Below, piece after piece: positions 24,470 to 34,025 of a stretch of DNA of 40,772 nucleotides. Every line of letters starts with the position of its first letter. Position 1 is the stretch's first letter. The notes under the pieces were generated by a model that did not search any database, had not been told where the DNA came from, and was given only the letters and a program-made list of their open reading frames with translations. A program made the position numbers and the translations under genes. Origin of the DNA: an uncultured Thiodictyon sp. (GTDB lineage: Bacteria > Pseudomonadota > Gammaproteobacteria > Chromatiales > Chromatiaceae). The DNA is taken from positions 1-40,772 of the forward strand of contig NZ_CAJAXH010000144.1 in the NCBI RefSeq assembly GCF_903946935.1. The letters run 5' to 3'.

Positions 24470-26332
24470 ATGTGTGGTATCGCTGGCCTGATCGATCTTG
24501 GCGGCGGGTTCGGACCCGATGGTTTGGCACGCATCGTCACCGCGATGCGCGACACCATGGTCCACCGCGGGCCTGACGCCGCCGGGGTCTGGGTCGATCC
24601 GGACGGCCGCTGCGCCCTGGCACATCGCCGTCTGTCCATCATCGACCTCTCCGCGGACGGCCGTCAGCCGATGGGCAACGCCGACGGCTCGGTGCAGGTC
24701 ACCTTCAACGGTGAAATCTACAACTTCCAGGGGCTGCGCGACGACCTCATCGCCGGCGGCCACCAATTCCACTCGCACACCGATACCGAGGTCATCCCGC
24801 ACCTCTTCGAGTCATTCGATCCCGACCAGGTCAAGCAGTTGGACGGGATGTTTGCCTTCGGTGTCTGGCACCGCGCGACCCGCCGCCTGCTCCTGGCCCG
24901 GGACCCCTTCGGCAAAAAGCCACTGTACTACGCCCAGGGGCCAGGCTGGTTCGCCTTCGCCTCAGAGCTGCAGGCGCTGACGCGGGTCCCGGGATTCGAC
25001 GCCACCATCGACCAGGATGCACTGGCCTATTACCTGCTGCTCCAGTATGTGCCGGCGCCCGTCAGCATCTACCGCTCGGTCCGCAAGCTGCTGCCCGGCT
25101 CCACCCTGGTGGTGACGACCGACACCGACACGATCCGTGTCCATGAGCCGCAACGCTACTTCCGCTTCACGCCCATTGAGCCGCCGGGCCGCGGCGGCCC
25201 CTCGTTCGCCGAGCGCGAGGAGGAGTTACGTCTGCGCGTGCGCGAGGCGGTGCGCAAACGCCTGATGAGCGACGTGCCGCTCGGCGCCTTCCTCTCCGGC
25301 GGGGTGGACTCGGCGCTGGTCGTCGCCATGGTGACGCAAGAACTGGGTCGCCCCTTGAGCACCTTCTCCATCGGCTTTGGCGGGACCACGGAGACCGAAC
25401 ACGAGTATGCCCGCGAGGTCGCGCAGCACCTCGGCACCGATCACCACGAGGCGATCCTGGAGCCCGATGCACTGCAACTCGTCCATGAGATCGCCGACCG
25501 GCTGGACGAACCCAATGGGGACTCCTCCTGCCTGCCGACCTACCTGCTCTCGCGCTATACCCGCGAACACGTCACGGTGGCCCTCTCCGGGGACGGCGGC
25601 GATGAGCTCTTCGGCGGCTACGGACGCTATCGCGACACCATCATGGAGCAGGGCAGCCACCTCCAGCGCCTGGTGCGTACCCTGCGCAACCGGCGCGGCT
25701 ACACCCCGGCGGACGGTTATCTGTCGCCACGCTGGCTGACCTTTCAGCCCGAACAGGTCGGTTCGCTCACCGGCGGGCTGCCCGCCGCCGTCGTGCAGTC
25801 ACTGGCGCAGTGGCGCACCGCGCTCAATGATCCCGCGCAGCCCCTGATGCACCGGATGCGCGCACTCGACGCCGAGACCTACCTGCCCGGGGCGGTCTTG
25901 CCCAAGGTCGACCGGATGAGCATGCAGGTCTCGCTGGAGGTCCGCTGCCCCCTGCTCGACCGGGACCTGGCCGAACTGGCGCAGGGGATGCCCCTGTCAG
26001 CCCTCTGGCAGCCGCCCGCCGAAACCAAGCGCATCCTCAAACAGCTCGCCATCCGCTACCTGCCGGCGGACTGGATGAAGCGGCGCAAGATGGGATTCGG
26101 ACTACCTTCCAGCGCCTGGTCCCAGGAGGCCACGCTCGCGCTCGCCCGCGACCTGCTGCTGGCACCGTCCAGCCAACTCGGCGGGCTGCTTGATGCGGCG
26201 CCGCTCAAGGGGTTGGTGGAGCATCAGGCGCGCCCCGGCGGCTTCTCGGTCTATCAGGTCTGGCCCTTGCTGATCCTGGAACTGTGGCTGCGCCGGGCCG
26301 CCGACCACGCAACCGCGGTTGACACGGCCTGA
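24470..26332 (+). CDS. asnB: AsnB-type glutamine-dependent amidotransferase
   Basis: A 620-residue enzyme of the glutamine-hydrolysing asparagine synthase family. The processed N-terminus MCGIAGLIDLGGG exposes catalytic Cys2 of the class II glutaminase domain (about 1-190, with HRRLSIIDLS and FNGEIYNF). The synthetase domain begins near 215 and has the PP-loop SGGVDSALV near 277. LSGDGGDELFGGYGRY and EVRCPLLDRDLAELAQ follow. Within polysaccharide clusters such proteins often amidate sugar acids or precursors, so true asparagine synthesis is not certain. The start follows an AAGGAG ribosome binding site. Confidence 0.93.
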   Translation: MCGIAGLIDLGGGFGPDGLARIVTAMRDTMVHRGPDAAGVWVDPDGRCALAHRRLSIIDLSADGRQPMGNADGSVQVTFNGEIYNFQGLRDDLIAGGHQFHSHTDTEVIPHLFESFDPDQVKQLDGMFAFGVWHRATRRLLLARDPFGKKPLYYAQGPGWFAFASELQALTRVPGFDATIDQDALAYYLLLQYVPAPVSIYRSVRKLLPGSTLVVTTDTDTIRVHEPQRYFRFTPIEPPGRGGPSFAEREEELRLRVREAVRKRLMSDVPLGAFLSGGVDSALVVAMVTQELGRPLSTFSIGFGGTTETEHEYAREVAQHLGTDHHEAILEPDALQLVHEIADRLDEPNGDSSCLPTYLLSRYTREHVTVALSGDGGDELFGGYGRYRDTIMEQGSHLQRLVRTLRNRRGYTPADGYLSPRWLTFQPEQVGSLTGGLPAAVVQSLAQWRTALNDPAQPLMHRMRALDAETYLPGAVLPKVDRMSMQVSLEVRCPLLDRDLAELAQGMPLSALWQPPAETKRILKQLAIRYLPADWMKRRKMGFGLPSSAWSQEATLALARDLLLAPSSQLGGLLDAAPLKGLVEHQARPGGFSVYQVWPLLILELWLRRAADHATAVDTA

Positions 26333-26560
26333 GTCGGATCGGCCAGACGGTCGGACGAGCGCGCCGCAGCAGAGCCGCACCGGTCACCTGACCCCGCGTA
26401 GCCGGGAACAAGAGGCACCGAACGTGTATATTCCGGTAGACGTTACGTCGCCGCTGATGGCCGCCAAGTCGAGCGCGACGCATCTGCAGGCAAGCGTTCC
26501 ACCATCAAAAAAAAATGACTCTTCCGCAGGCTACCGTTTACACTACTGAGCTTCTAACGC

Positions 26561-27439
26561 GTGAAGACGATTATGGTCCGCGCGTTCCCCAAGCGAGCCC
26601 TGACGTCAATGAATCCTCACCAGGAACACCCTGCGACCGGTCGTGCTTTAGTTTTGAGTCTTTGGCGCAACCGTAGCCTGATCAACCAACTGGTCCGCCG
26701 TGAAGTCATAGGACGCTATCGCGGCTCTCTTCTCGGGGTCGCTTGGTCATTCTTCAATCCCATCCTCATGCTCCTCGTGTACACCTTCGTCTTTTCCGTG
26801 GTGTTCAAGACCCGATGGGGAGTGGCGGAGAGTGCCAGTCATGCGAGTTTTGCCATTATTTTGTTCGTAGGGCTGATTGTGCATGGGCTCTTCGCCGAGG
26901 TTGCCAATCGCGCCCCGCTGCTTATTTTCACTAACGTCAGCTATGTCAAACGCGTTGTCTTTCCGCTCGAAGTATTACCCTGGGTCGCCATGGGGTCGGC
27001 GCTGTTCCATGCCGCGATCAGCCTTACGGTACTACTGCTCGTGCAACTCGTAATTATGGATCAGTTACCCTGGACCCTGATACTATTCCCCGTCATCCTC
27101 GCACCATTGATACTGACGACCATGGGTTTCGCATGGTTCCTTGCGGCGATCGGCGTTTACGTACGCGACATCGCCCAAACCATGGGCATTATTACCAGCG
27201 TGATGTTGTTCATGGCGCCAATTTTCTATCCAATCACTTCGCTTCCGCATCGGATGCAGCTAGTGTTGTATCTCAATCCACTCACTTTCATCATTGAGGA
27301 GGGGCGCAACGTGCTATTATTCGGACGGCTGCCTAACTGGGGCGGCTTGATCGTTTACACCGCCGTAAGCATGGTGACTGCGTGGGCCGGATTTTGGTGG
27401 TTCCAAAAGACACGCAAGGGGTTTGCCGATGTCGTCTGA
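26561..27439 (+). CDS. wzm: Polysaccharide ABC exporter permease (Wzm)
   Basis: A 292-residue inner-membrane permease with six hydrophobic segments, the ABC-2 pattern of Wzm/KpsM/RfbA. The cytoplasmic entry LVRREVIGRYRGSLLGVAWSFFNPILMLLVYTFVFS is the family hallmark, and APIFYPITSLPHRMQ and NPLTFIIEEGRN are conserved late motifs. It forms the channel for undecaprenol-linked glycan. The GTG at 26561 is one possible start; ATG at 26573 and at 26609 (MNPHQEHPATG) are alternatives, and the last fits the family best. The stop overlaps the wzt start by 11 bases, so translation is coupled. The 228-base gap upstream looks less GC-rich and may contain a promoter, but I cannot fix one. Confidence 0.9.
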   Translation: MKTIMVRAFPKRALTSMNPHQEHPATGRALVLSLWRNRSLINQLVRREVIGRYRGSLLGVAWSFFNPILMLLVYTFVFSVVFKTRWGVAESASHASFAIILFVGLIVHGLFAEVANRAPLLIFTNVSYVKRVVFPLEVLPWVAMGSALFHAAISLTVLLLVQLVIMDQLPWTLILFPVILAPLILTTMGFAWFLAAIGVYVRDIAQTMGIITSVMLFMAPIFYPITSLPHRMQLVLYLNPLTFIIEEGRNVLLFGRLPNWGGLIVYTAVSMVTAWAGFWWFQKTRKGFADVV

Positions 27440-28790
27440 ACCGATCGTGATCCGCGTCCAGAACCTGGGTAAGTGTTATCAAATATATGACCGGCCGCAG
27501 GATCGGCTAAAGCAATCCCTGGTGCCGCGTTTACGGGGCCTACTAGGCAAATCAGCCCCTAACTACTACCGCGAGTTTTGGGCACTGCGCGACGTATCCT
27601 TTGAGGTACGCAAGGGGGAGACCGTCGGCATCATCGGTCGCAACGGCTCGGGAAAGTCGACCCTCTTGCAGATCCTCTGCGGGACCCTGAACCCCACGAC
27701 CGGGACCGTGGAGACCACCGGCCGCGTCGCGGCGCTGCTGGAGCTCGGCGCCGGCTTCAATCCCGAGTTCACCGGGCGCGAAAATGTCTATCTGAACGGC
27801 AGCGTGCTGGGTTTGAGCCAGCAGGAGATCGACGAACGCATCGCGGCCATCGCCGCCTTCGCGGATATCGGCGCATTTCTTGACCAGCCGGTGAAGACTT
27901 ATTCCAGCGGAATGTACGTCCGGTTGGCATTTGCCGTCATTGCCCACGTCGATGCAGACATACTGGTCATCGATGAAGCATTGGCGGTGGGTGACGTATT
28001 CTTTGCCCAAAAATGTATGCGGTTCCTGCGCTCATTCATGGCGCATGGTACTGTGATATTCGTAAGTCACGACACGGCCGCCGTGCAGAACCTGTGCCAA
28101 CAGGCCATCTGGATCGACTGCGGTATTATCAAGTTTATCGGCTCGGCAAAGGATGCAGCAACGAGATACCTAGAGGCGATATACGAGTCGCAACAGGGCG
28201 AAAGTAAATTGACCGCCGCGGCGGTTGCGACGACGGAACCCAAGAGCACTCCGAGCCCCCGGGACATGCGGTTGGATTTCCTTAATCAGACGCAGTTCAG
28301 AAACGATATCGAGCTATTCAGTTTCGATCCCGACGCACCAGCGTTCGGCAAAGGTCAGATACGCGTCACATCTGCCGCATTGCTTGATCCAGAGGGCAAG
28401 CCGTATTCTTGGGTGGTCGGTGGCGAAGAGGTCATCCTGGAAATCCGATGTGTGGCACTCACAGCAATCCCTGCGCTGATTGTCGGATTCCTCGTGAAAG
28501 ACCGCCTGGGTCAACCCTTGTTTGGCGACAACACGTATCTGACCTATCGAAACGCCCCGTGTAATCTTGGCCCCGGCGAGAAAATAACAGCGCGTTTTGC
28601 GTTTCGCATGCCGGTCTTGCCGGTTGGAGATTTCAGCGTGACGATAGCGGTGGCCGAAGGTAGCCAGCAAGATCATATCCAACACCAATGGATACACGAC
28701 GCGCTGACTTTCAAGTCGCACACCACCAGCGTCTGCCAGGGCTTAATCGGCATTCCCATGAAGAAAATAGAACTGACTCCTGCAATTTGA
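27429..28790 (+). CDS. wzt: Polysaccharide ABC exporter ATPase with sugar-binding domain (Wzt)
   Basis: A 453-residue ATP-binding component. Walker A GRNGSGKST is near residue 69, the signature YSSGMYVRLAFA near 158, Walker B ILVIDEALAVGD near 178, and the H-loop VSHD follows. From about residue 280 an extra C-terminal domain (beta-sandwich-like, IRVTSAALLDPEGKPYSW ... LGPGEKITARFAF) matches the Wzt_C type, which in some O-antigen systems reads the modified non-reducing end of the chain before export. The true start is the ATG at 27429; an upstream TTG is in the same frame but unlikely. It overlaps wzm, and the large fusion gene begins 38 bases after its stop. Confidence 0.92.
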   Translation: MSSEPIVIRVQNLGKCYQIYDRPQDRLKQSLVPRLRGLLGKSAPNYYREFWALRDVSFEVRKGETVGIIGRNGSGKSTLLQILCGTLNPTTGTVETTGRVAALLELGAGFNPEFTGRENVYLNGSVLGLSQQEIDERIAAIAAFADIGAFLDQPVKTYSSGMYVRLAFAVIAHVDADILVIDEALAVGDVFFAQKCMRFLRSFMAHGTVIFVSHDTAAVQNLCQQAIWIDCGIIKFIGSAKDAATRYLEAIYESQQGESKLTAAAVATTEPKSTPSPRDMRLDFLNQTQFRNDIELFSFDPDAPAFGKGQIRVTSAALLDPEGKPYSWVVGGEEVILEIRCVALTAIPALIVGFLVKDRLGQPLFGDNTYLTYRNAPCNLGPGEKITARFAFRMPVLPVGDFSVTIAVAEGSQQDHIQHQWIHDALTFKSHTTSVCQGLIGIPMKKIELTPAI

Positions 28791-28828
28791 CTTGCACAGA
28801 TACAGACATTCTGAGGCTCTTAACCCCC

Positions 28829-31800
28829 ATGGAATACCCAACACTTGCCCGCGCGGCAATCGTAAGACCTGATCGACTCGGCCGCCCCAGCACATGGAAC
28901 GGCCACGTTCCCTTTGCGATCTGGTTAGTTGAGTCACTTAAGCCAAAGGTCATCGTTGAGCTTGGCACACATTATGGTATTTCCTATTTCAATTTTTGCC
29001 GCGCCGTAAAGGCCGCCGGTTTAACTACAAAATGCTATGCGATAGACACTTGGGAGGGTGATGAACATGCCGGACATTACGGAGAGGCAGTATTTACCGA
29101 TGTTCATCAGCATAACGAGACAAATTATCCCGATATTTCACGCTTGCTGCGAATGAAATTTGATGAGGCGGTCGACTATTTCTCGGATGGATCAATCGAC
29201 CTTTTGCATATTGATGGCCTCCATACCTACGACGCAGTCAAGAATGACTTTGAGCGTTGGCTTCCCAAGCTCACGCCTTCTGCAGTCGTGCTGTTTCATG
29301 ATACCAACGTCAAGGAGCGGGAATTCGGAATTTGGCGGTTCTGGGAGGAACTCGCTCGCAGTTACCCACTCAGCCTCGAATTTGTCCATTCCCATGGCCT
29401 GGGCGTGCTGCAACTCACGCAAGGAAGCGATAGCTTTTACCTGGATTGGCTTGCTCCGGAGTCATTAGACAGGCGGCTGCTGGTCGAGTATTTCAGTGCC
29501 CGAGGAGCCGAGATAGAGCAGCAGTATACCAATCACCGCCTGCTGGCAGAACGCGACGCAACCATTGCCCAGCTTCAGCATCTGCTGGCAGAACGCGACG
29601 CAACCATTGCCCAGCTTCAGCATCTGCTGGCAGAACGCGACGCAACCATTGCCCAGCTTCAGCATCTGCTGGCAGAACGCGACGCAACCATTGCCCAGCC
29701 TCAGCATCAGCTAGCGCAGCGCGACAGACAGATAAATGTACTGCAGCAGGGGTTACGCAAGTGCTGGGAAGAAATCGCGGAACTCAATCAGTCGCTCTCC
29801 GTGTCGAGCGCGGAGATCGCCAGCCTCACCCAACGGGCAACAGAACGCGACTCAATGGCCAGTTCGACCTCTTGGCGAATGACTCGACCGCTGCGCGCAG
29901 CGGTCGGGATTCTACGTGGCGAACCGGCCTACATTGCGAACCTGCGTAACATGCGTAATATGCACAGTCAACCACAGAGCGCAGGGGCGTGTGCGTTGAT
30001 CGAACCGCAGAGCGAGACTCCTGCTGAGGTCACGTTTGAAGCCCCTGCGGGGACCGCGACTGATGCCCCAACCGGCCTGTCGACGGCCCTTCGCATTGTA
30101 TACATCAGTGGTGAGGCACATACACCGGGACACTACTACCGGGTCGTTCGCTATGCCGAGTCGGCAAGCGCTGTGGGTGCCGACGTGACAATGATTCGTA
30201 TTGAAGACAGCGCAGAGCGGATGATCGAAATCGCGACAGCGCAGGTCGTGGTAATCTGGCGCGCCGCCTGGTCGGAGCGAGTCGCCGCTGTGATCGCTAC
30301 GGCACGCCAAGCCGGAGCACGAATCGTCTTTGATGTGGACGATCTGCTGATCGATCCCGAGCTGGCCCGCCGTGAAGTGGTTGATGGCATCCGCAGCCAG
30401 AACTTTGCGGAAGAGCAGGTACGCGAATTGTTTGTTCTGATGCGACGGACCATGATGGAAGCTGATTTATGCACGGTAACCACGGAGGGACTCGCAGCGC
30501 ACATACGTCGAGTCAATATCCCGACCCTCGTCCTGCCGAACGGCTTCGACGAGGCGACCCTGACGATTGCCAGGCTGGCCGCCCGTAGGCGCGCTGCCGC
30601 CCCGAGCGATGGCCTCCTGCGAATCGGCTATGCCAGTGGATCGGCCACCCATCAACACGATTTCGCACTCTGCGCCCCTGCGGTTGCGGAAGCGCTGCGC
30701 TTGCGCCCGCACGCGCGGCTTGTGCTGTTTTGGGATAACGAGTGGCACCGGCCGCTCCTCGACATAAAGGAGTTTCCCGAGCTGTTGGGCCTTGATGACC
30801 AGATCGAATGGCGCGACCGCGTGCCCCTCGATCGCCTGCCGGAGGAGGTCGCACGTTTCGACGTCAATCTCGCCCCACTTGAGGTTGGCAACCTGTTCTG
30901 CGAAGCCAAGAGTGAGCTGAAGTTCTTTGAGGCAGCGCTCTGCGATGTTTGCACCATCGCCTCTCCGACCGAACCCTTCCGGCGTGCCATGCGACATGGA
31001 GAAACCGGCTTTTTGGCCGGTACGGTGAATGAGTGGCGCGAGGCCTTGGCGCAGTTGCTTGACGATTCCGGCCTGCGCTCGCGCATGGCACGGGCGGCAT
31101 ATCGCGATACGCTATGGACCTTCGGGCCGGAACGACGGGCAGAACGGGTGGCGTCAATGTTCGACCACCTCCGCGGCGGACGCGCTGCGGCGCGCGCCTT
31201 CGCTCTCGACCTTCAGGCCGCACGGCAGCCGGCCCCGCTCTTGTCACTGCCAGAATACGAAACCGTTTTCAGGAGCGACCGGCTGGGCCACGCGGAGGCC
31301 ACCGTCATCGTTCCGTTGCACAACTATGCACATTACGTCGAAACTGCGCTCGACTCCGTCGCGCAGCAGACCCTGCGCGACCTTGATCTGATCGTGATCG
31401 ACGACGCCTCGAGCGATGACGGTCTGGGCGTCGCCTGTCGCTGGGCTGAGATCAATTCGGCGCGCTTTAACCGCCTGCTGGTGCTGCGAAATTTATCGAA
31501 CGCCGGCCTCGGACCGACGCGCAACCTTGGCTTCGACGTAGCGGACACCCCCTTCGTCTTGCCGCTTGATGCCGATAACCGACTCCTGCCGGACTGTCTC
31601 ACGCGCTGTTTAGCAACAATCCGCACCGCCCGTGCGGCCTACGCCTATCCAGTGATTCGTCAGTTCGGCGCTGCGCAGGACACCATGGGCGTCGCTTCCT
31701 TCGATCCGTTGCGCCTCATCGCGGCGAATTTCATCGACGCCATGGCCTTGGTCTCCAAGGCGGCCTGGACGCTGATCGGCGGCTACGACAACGTCCGCTA

Positions 31801-32875
31801 CGGATGGGAGGACTACGATTTCTGGTGCCGACTCGCCGAACATGGTCTAACCGGCGAGGCCGTCGGTGGTGACCCGCTCGCGGAGTACCGGGTACATGGG
31901 GCATCAATGTTGCGCACGACCACCGATTCACGGGACAACAAGCGTCGCTTGATTGAGGACTTTGAGCAGCGCCACCCATGGGTCGGTATCATCAACCGGC
32001 CCGCATCGCACGAGTCGCGTGCCGTCCCCGCGAACCCCAACGACGGCGCACGCCTTGCTTCTCTGCTGGAGTTGCTACGTTGCCCGGAAACCAGCCAGCC
32101 GCTGGAATTCGCAGAAAACGGCGGATTGCGCACGGCAGACGGGGCGAGGCATTGGCCCGTACTCGCTGGTCGGCCAATTCTTTTCCCTGGAGTTGAGGCC
32201 CCAAGCGTTCATCCCGCAGACCACATCAGTAACCCGCTACCCCCGCATGTTGTCGACCGTATTCGGGCGACCGATGGCTTAGTGCTGAATCTCTCGGCCG
32301 GCGGCACAGCGGAGCGACTGCCGAACGTGATCGAGGTGGAGGCGGCGATCTTTCGCCATACCGACTTGGTGGCCGACGCCCACCATCTGCCCTTCGCCGA
32401 CCAAGTCTTCGACGGAATCCTCGCACTGAATGCCTTTGAGCACTATGCGGAACCGCAACGTGCCGCCGCAGAGATCCACCGATTACTGAAGCCGGGCGGG
32501 TGGGTGCTGATTCAGACGGCGTTCTTGCAGCCCGCACACGAGACTCCCTGGCATTTCTACAACTGTACGAAGCACGGGCTGCTACATTGGTTTGCAGATT
32601 TCGCAGTCGAGCAGATCCATGTCTCCGAGAACTTCAATCCAGTGTATGCCATCGCCTGGCTGGCGTCGGAGTGCGAATCCGCCTTGCGACTGGATATTTC
32701 CCCCATCGCTGCGGATGGCTTCCAGTCGACGCCGATTGGCGCTCTGGTCGCCGCTTGGCGCGACGCAGGGCAACGCAGCGGTCAGGTCTGGGACAGTTTC
32801 CACAGTTTGTCCCAATCAACCCAAGACGCGATTGCCGCAGGGTTTGAATTCGTCGGACGGAGGGTAGAGAAATGA
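28829..32875 (+). CDS. Fusion: methyltransferase, coiled coil, GT4, GT2, methyltransferase
   Basis: A 1348-residue multidomain enzyme. Residues 1-210 are a class I methyltransferase (VIVELGTHYGISYFNF, LLHIDGLHTYDAVKNDFERWLPKL). Residues 238-350 are a coiled coil whose first part is four 14-residue repeats. About 418-787 is a GT4-like transferase (VYISGEAHTPGHYYRVVRYAE, VLPNGFDEAT, EAKSELKFFEAALC). About 805-1045 is a GT2 transferase (TVIVPLHNYAHYVETALDSV, IVIDDASSDD, DADN, GYGWEDYDFWCRL). About 1075-1122 is a Trm112-like zinc-ribbon remnant (LLELLRCPETSQPLEF), and about 1145-1300 is a second methyltransferase (VADAHHLPFADQVFD, LLKPGGWVLIQ). The ATG at 28829 is chosen because no family sequence precedes it; longer starts overlap wzt. 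The last four bases overlap the next gene. It probably completes or caps the exported chain. Confidence 0.85.
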   Translation: MEYPTLARAAIVRPDRLGRPSTWNGHVPFAIWLVESLKPKVIVELGTHYGISYFNFCRAVKAAGLTTKCYAIDTWEGDEHAGHYGEAVFTDVHQHNETNYPDISRLLRMKFDEAVDYFSDGSIDLLHIDGLHTYDAVKNDFERWLPKLTPSAVVLFHDTNVKEREFGIWRFWEELARSYPLSLEFVHSHGLGVLQLTQGSDSFYLDWLAPESLDRRLLVEYFSARGAEIEQQYTNHRLLAERDATIAQLQHLLAERDATIAQLQHLLAERDATIAQLQHLLAERDATIAQPQHQLAQRDRQINVLQQGLRKCWEEIAELNQSLSVSSAEIASLTQRATERDSMASSTSWRMTRPLRAAVGILRGEPAYIANLRNMRNMHSQPQSAGACALIEPQSETPAEVTFEAPAGTATDAPTGLSTALRIVYISGEAHTPGHYYRVVRYAESASAVGADVTMIRIEDSAERMIEIATAQVVVIWRAAWSERVAAVIATARQAGARIVFDVDDLLIDPELARREVVDGIRSQNFAEEQVRELFVLMRRTMMEADLCTVTTEGLAAHIRRVNIPTLVLPNGFDEATLTIARLAARRRAAAPSDGLLRIGYASGSATHQHDFALCAPAVAEALRLRPHARLVLFWDNEWHRPLLDIKEFPELLGLDDQIEWRDRVPLDRLPEEVARFDVNLAPLEVGNLFCEAKSELKFFEAALCDVCTIASPTEPFRRAMRHGETGFLAGTVNEWREALAQLLDDSGLRSRMARAAYRDTLWTFGPERRAERVASMFDHLRGGRAAARAFALDLQAARQPAPLLSLPEYETVFRSDRLGHAEATVIVPLHNYAHYVETALDSVAQQTLRDLDLIVIDDASSDDGLGVACRWAEINSARFNRLLVLRNLSNAGLGPTRNLGFDVADTPFVLPLDADNRLLPDCLTRCLATIRTARAAYAYPVIRQFGAAQDTMGVASFDPLRLIAANFIDAMALVSKAAWTLIGGYDNVRYGWEDYDFWCRLAEHGLTGEAVGGDPLAEYRVHGASMLRTTTDSRDNKRRLIEDFEQRHPWVGIINRPASHESRAVPANPNDGARLASLLELLRCPETSQPLEFAENGGLRTADGARHWPVLAGRPILFPGVEAPSVHPADHISNPLPPHVVDRIRATDGLVLNLSAGGTAERLPNVIEVEAAIFRHTDLVADAHHLPFADQVFDGILALNAFEHYAEPQRAAAEIHRLLKPGGWVLIQTAFLQPAHETPWHFYNCTKHGLLHWFADFAVEQIHVSENFNPVYAIAWLASECESALRLDISPIAADGFQSTPIGALVAAWRDAGQRSGQVWDSFHSLSQSTQDAIAAGFEFVGRRVEK
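29540..29707 (+). repeat. Four tandem 42-bp repeats coding for coiled coil
   Basis: Units start at 29540, 29582, 29624 and 29666. The first three are identical; the fourth has one T-to-C change that turns Leu to Pro. Each encodes LLAERDATIAQLQH, two heptads with Leu2, Ile9 and Leu12 at hydrophobic positions. A degenerate fifth unit (QLAQRDRQINVLQQ) follows. Near-perfect identity suggests recent expansion or gene conversion, and loss or gain of whole units would keep the frame. Confidence 0.95.
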
Positions 32876-33954
32876 GCGACCGGAGCGAGCAACTTCTATG
32901 CGGGCTAACCAAGACCGATCGAATTATTGAAATTGGGCCGCTGCACGCGCCAATTGCCCCAAAAGCGGAGGGTTGGGCAACGACTGTGGTCGATCACGCG
33001 CCGCGTGAAGAACTGCTTGCGAAATATATGGGGCATGAGCACGTCGATCCAGAACTTATCCAAGAAGTGGATGTCATCTGGTGCGGAGGGACGTTGCATG
33101 ATGCATTCCCCGCCGAAGAGCAAGGCGGCTACCACGCACTCATCGCCAGCCATGTCATCGAACACGTACCCGACGTCATCGGCTTTCTCGACTCGGCCTC
33201 AAGGCTGCTGGATCCACAGCAAGGTGTTGTGGTCCTTGCCATCCCCGATAAACGCTGGTGCTTCGATCTCTTCAAGCCAGTCAGCACCACTGGACAGATG
33301 TTGGCGGCGCATCGCACTCGTTTGGTGCGACATTCTCCCGATAAACTGTTTGACCATGCAGCCTACTCTGCCTCTAACCGTGGTGTCGACTGCTGGGGGC
33401 GGGCTAAGTTGTCCGATGTCCGCTTCTACGTGCGACTGGAAGATGCGAAGTTGGCCTTTGACGCCTGGAGTGACGCTCCCGACGCCCCCTATGTCGACAG
33501 CCACGCGTGGCAGTTCACCCCGTCGAGCTTCGAACTGCTGATCCTCGAGCTCGGCGAGGTTGGAGCGGCGGATTGGCGGATCGATTGGATAGCAGAGCAG
33601 CCAAACGCTGAATTTTCGCTACATCTGCGTCGTGGACGCCAGCGATTCGCCAGCCTGAAAGAGCGTGATGCTCGACGGATCGAACTTCTCAAAGGAATTG
33701 CGCGCGAGTTACGGGAACAGGCCAATTGGCAACTCGAAGACCCGATCGCATCCGATGCCGATGCAGTCGCATCGGATAGTGTTGGTACCGTGCCCGACAG
33801 CAGTGCATCCGTTGTTGCTGCGACCGCCGCACGACTCAACCAAATCGAGGCTGACCTCGGCAGGTTGCACGAGAGCTTACGTCCGGTACATTCCCTGCTG
33901 TCGACACTGCTACCCATGCGACGCATAGTCGCCCGCTTACGCGGTCGCGTTTGA
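32872..33954 (+). CDS. SAM-dependent methyltransferase with C-terminal coiled region
   Basis: A 360-residue protein starting inside the stop codon of the fusion gene (ATGA overlap), with which it must be translated together. Residues 15-140 show a methyltransferase pattern: IIEIGPLHAPIAPKAE, a VDHAP strand, HALIASHVIEHVPDVIGFLDSASRLLDP, and AIPDKRWCFDLF. Motif I is unusual (EIGPLHAP in place of ExGxGxG), as seen in some polysaccharide-cluster methyltransferases. Residues 255-350 are charged and helical, with a predicted coiled coil around RLNQIEADLGRLHESLRP. It may modify the same glycan or partner the preceding fusion protein; this is inferred. Confidence 0.82.
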   Translation: MSDRSEQLLCGLTKTDRIIEIGPLHAPIAPKAEGWATTVVDHAPREELLAKYMGHEHVDPELIQEVDVIWCGGTLHDAFPAEEQGGYHALIASHVIEHVPDVIGFLDSASRLLDPQQGVVVLAIPDKRWCFDLFKPVSTTGQMLAAHRTRLVRHSPDKLFDHAAYSASNRGVDCWGRAKLSDVRFYVRLEDAKLAFDAWSDAPDAPYVDSHAWQFTPSSFELLILELGEVGAADWRIDWIAEQPNAEFSLHLRRGRQRFASLKERDARRIELLKGIARELREQANWQLEDPIASDADAVASDSVGTVPDSSASVVAATAARLNQIEADLGRLHESLRPVHSLLSTLLPMRRIVARLRGRV

Positions 33955-34025
33955 AGTTAACGGCAGACGGACTCCGGGGAGTTCCTGAGCAAAATCGATT
34001 TTGGCAACTAGGTAGCGGAGAACAC

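Noticed and set aside
28688-28828. Longer start of the fusion protein at 28688
   Set aside because: It overlaps the end of wzt by about 100 bases in another frame, and the added residues are not part of the methyltransferase domain.
29540-29707. CRISPR-like array
   Set aside because: The repeats are directly adjacent with no spacers and are coding in frame.
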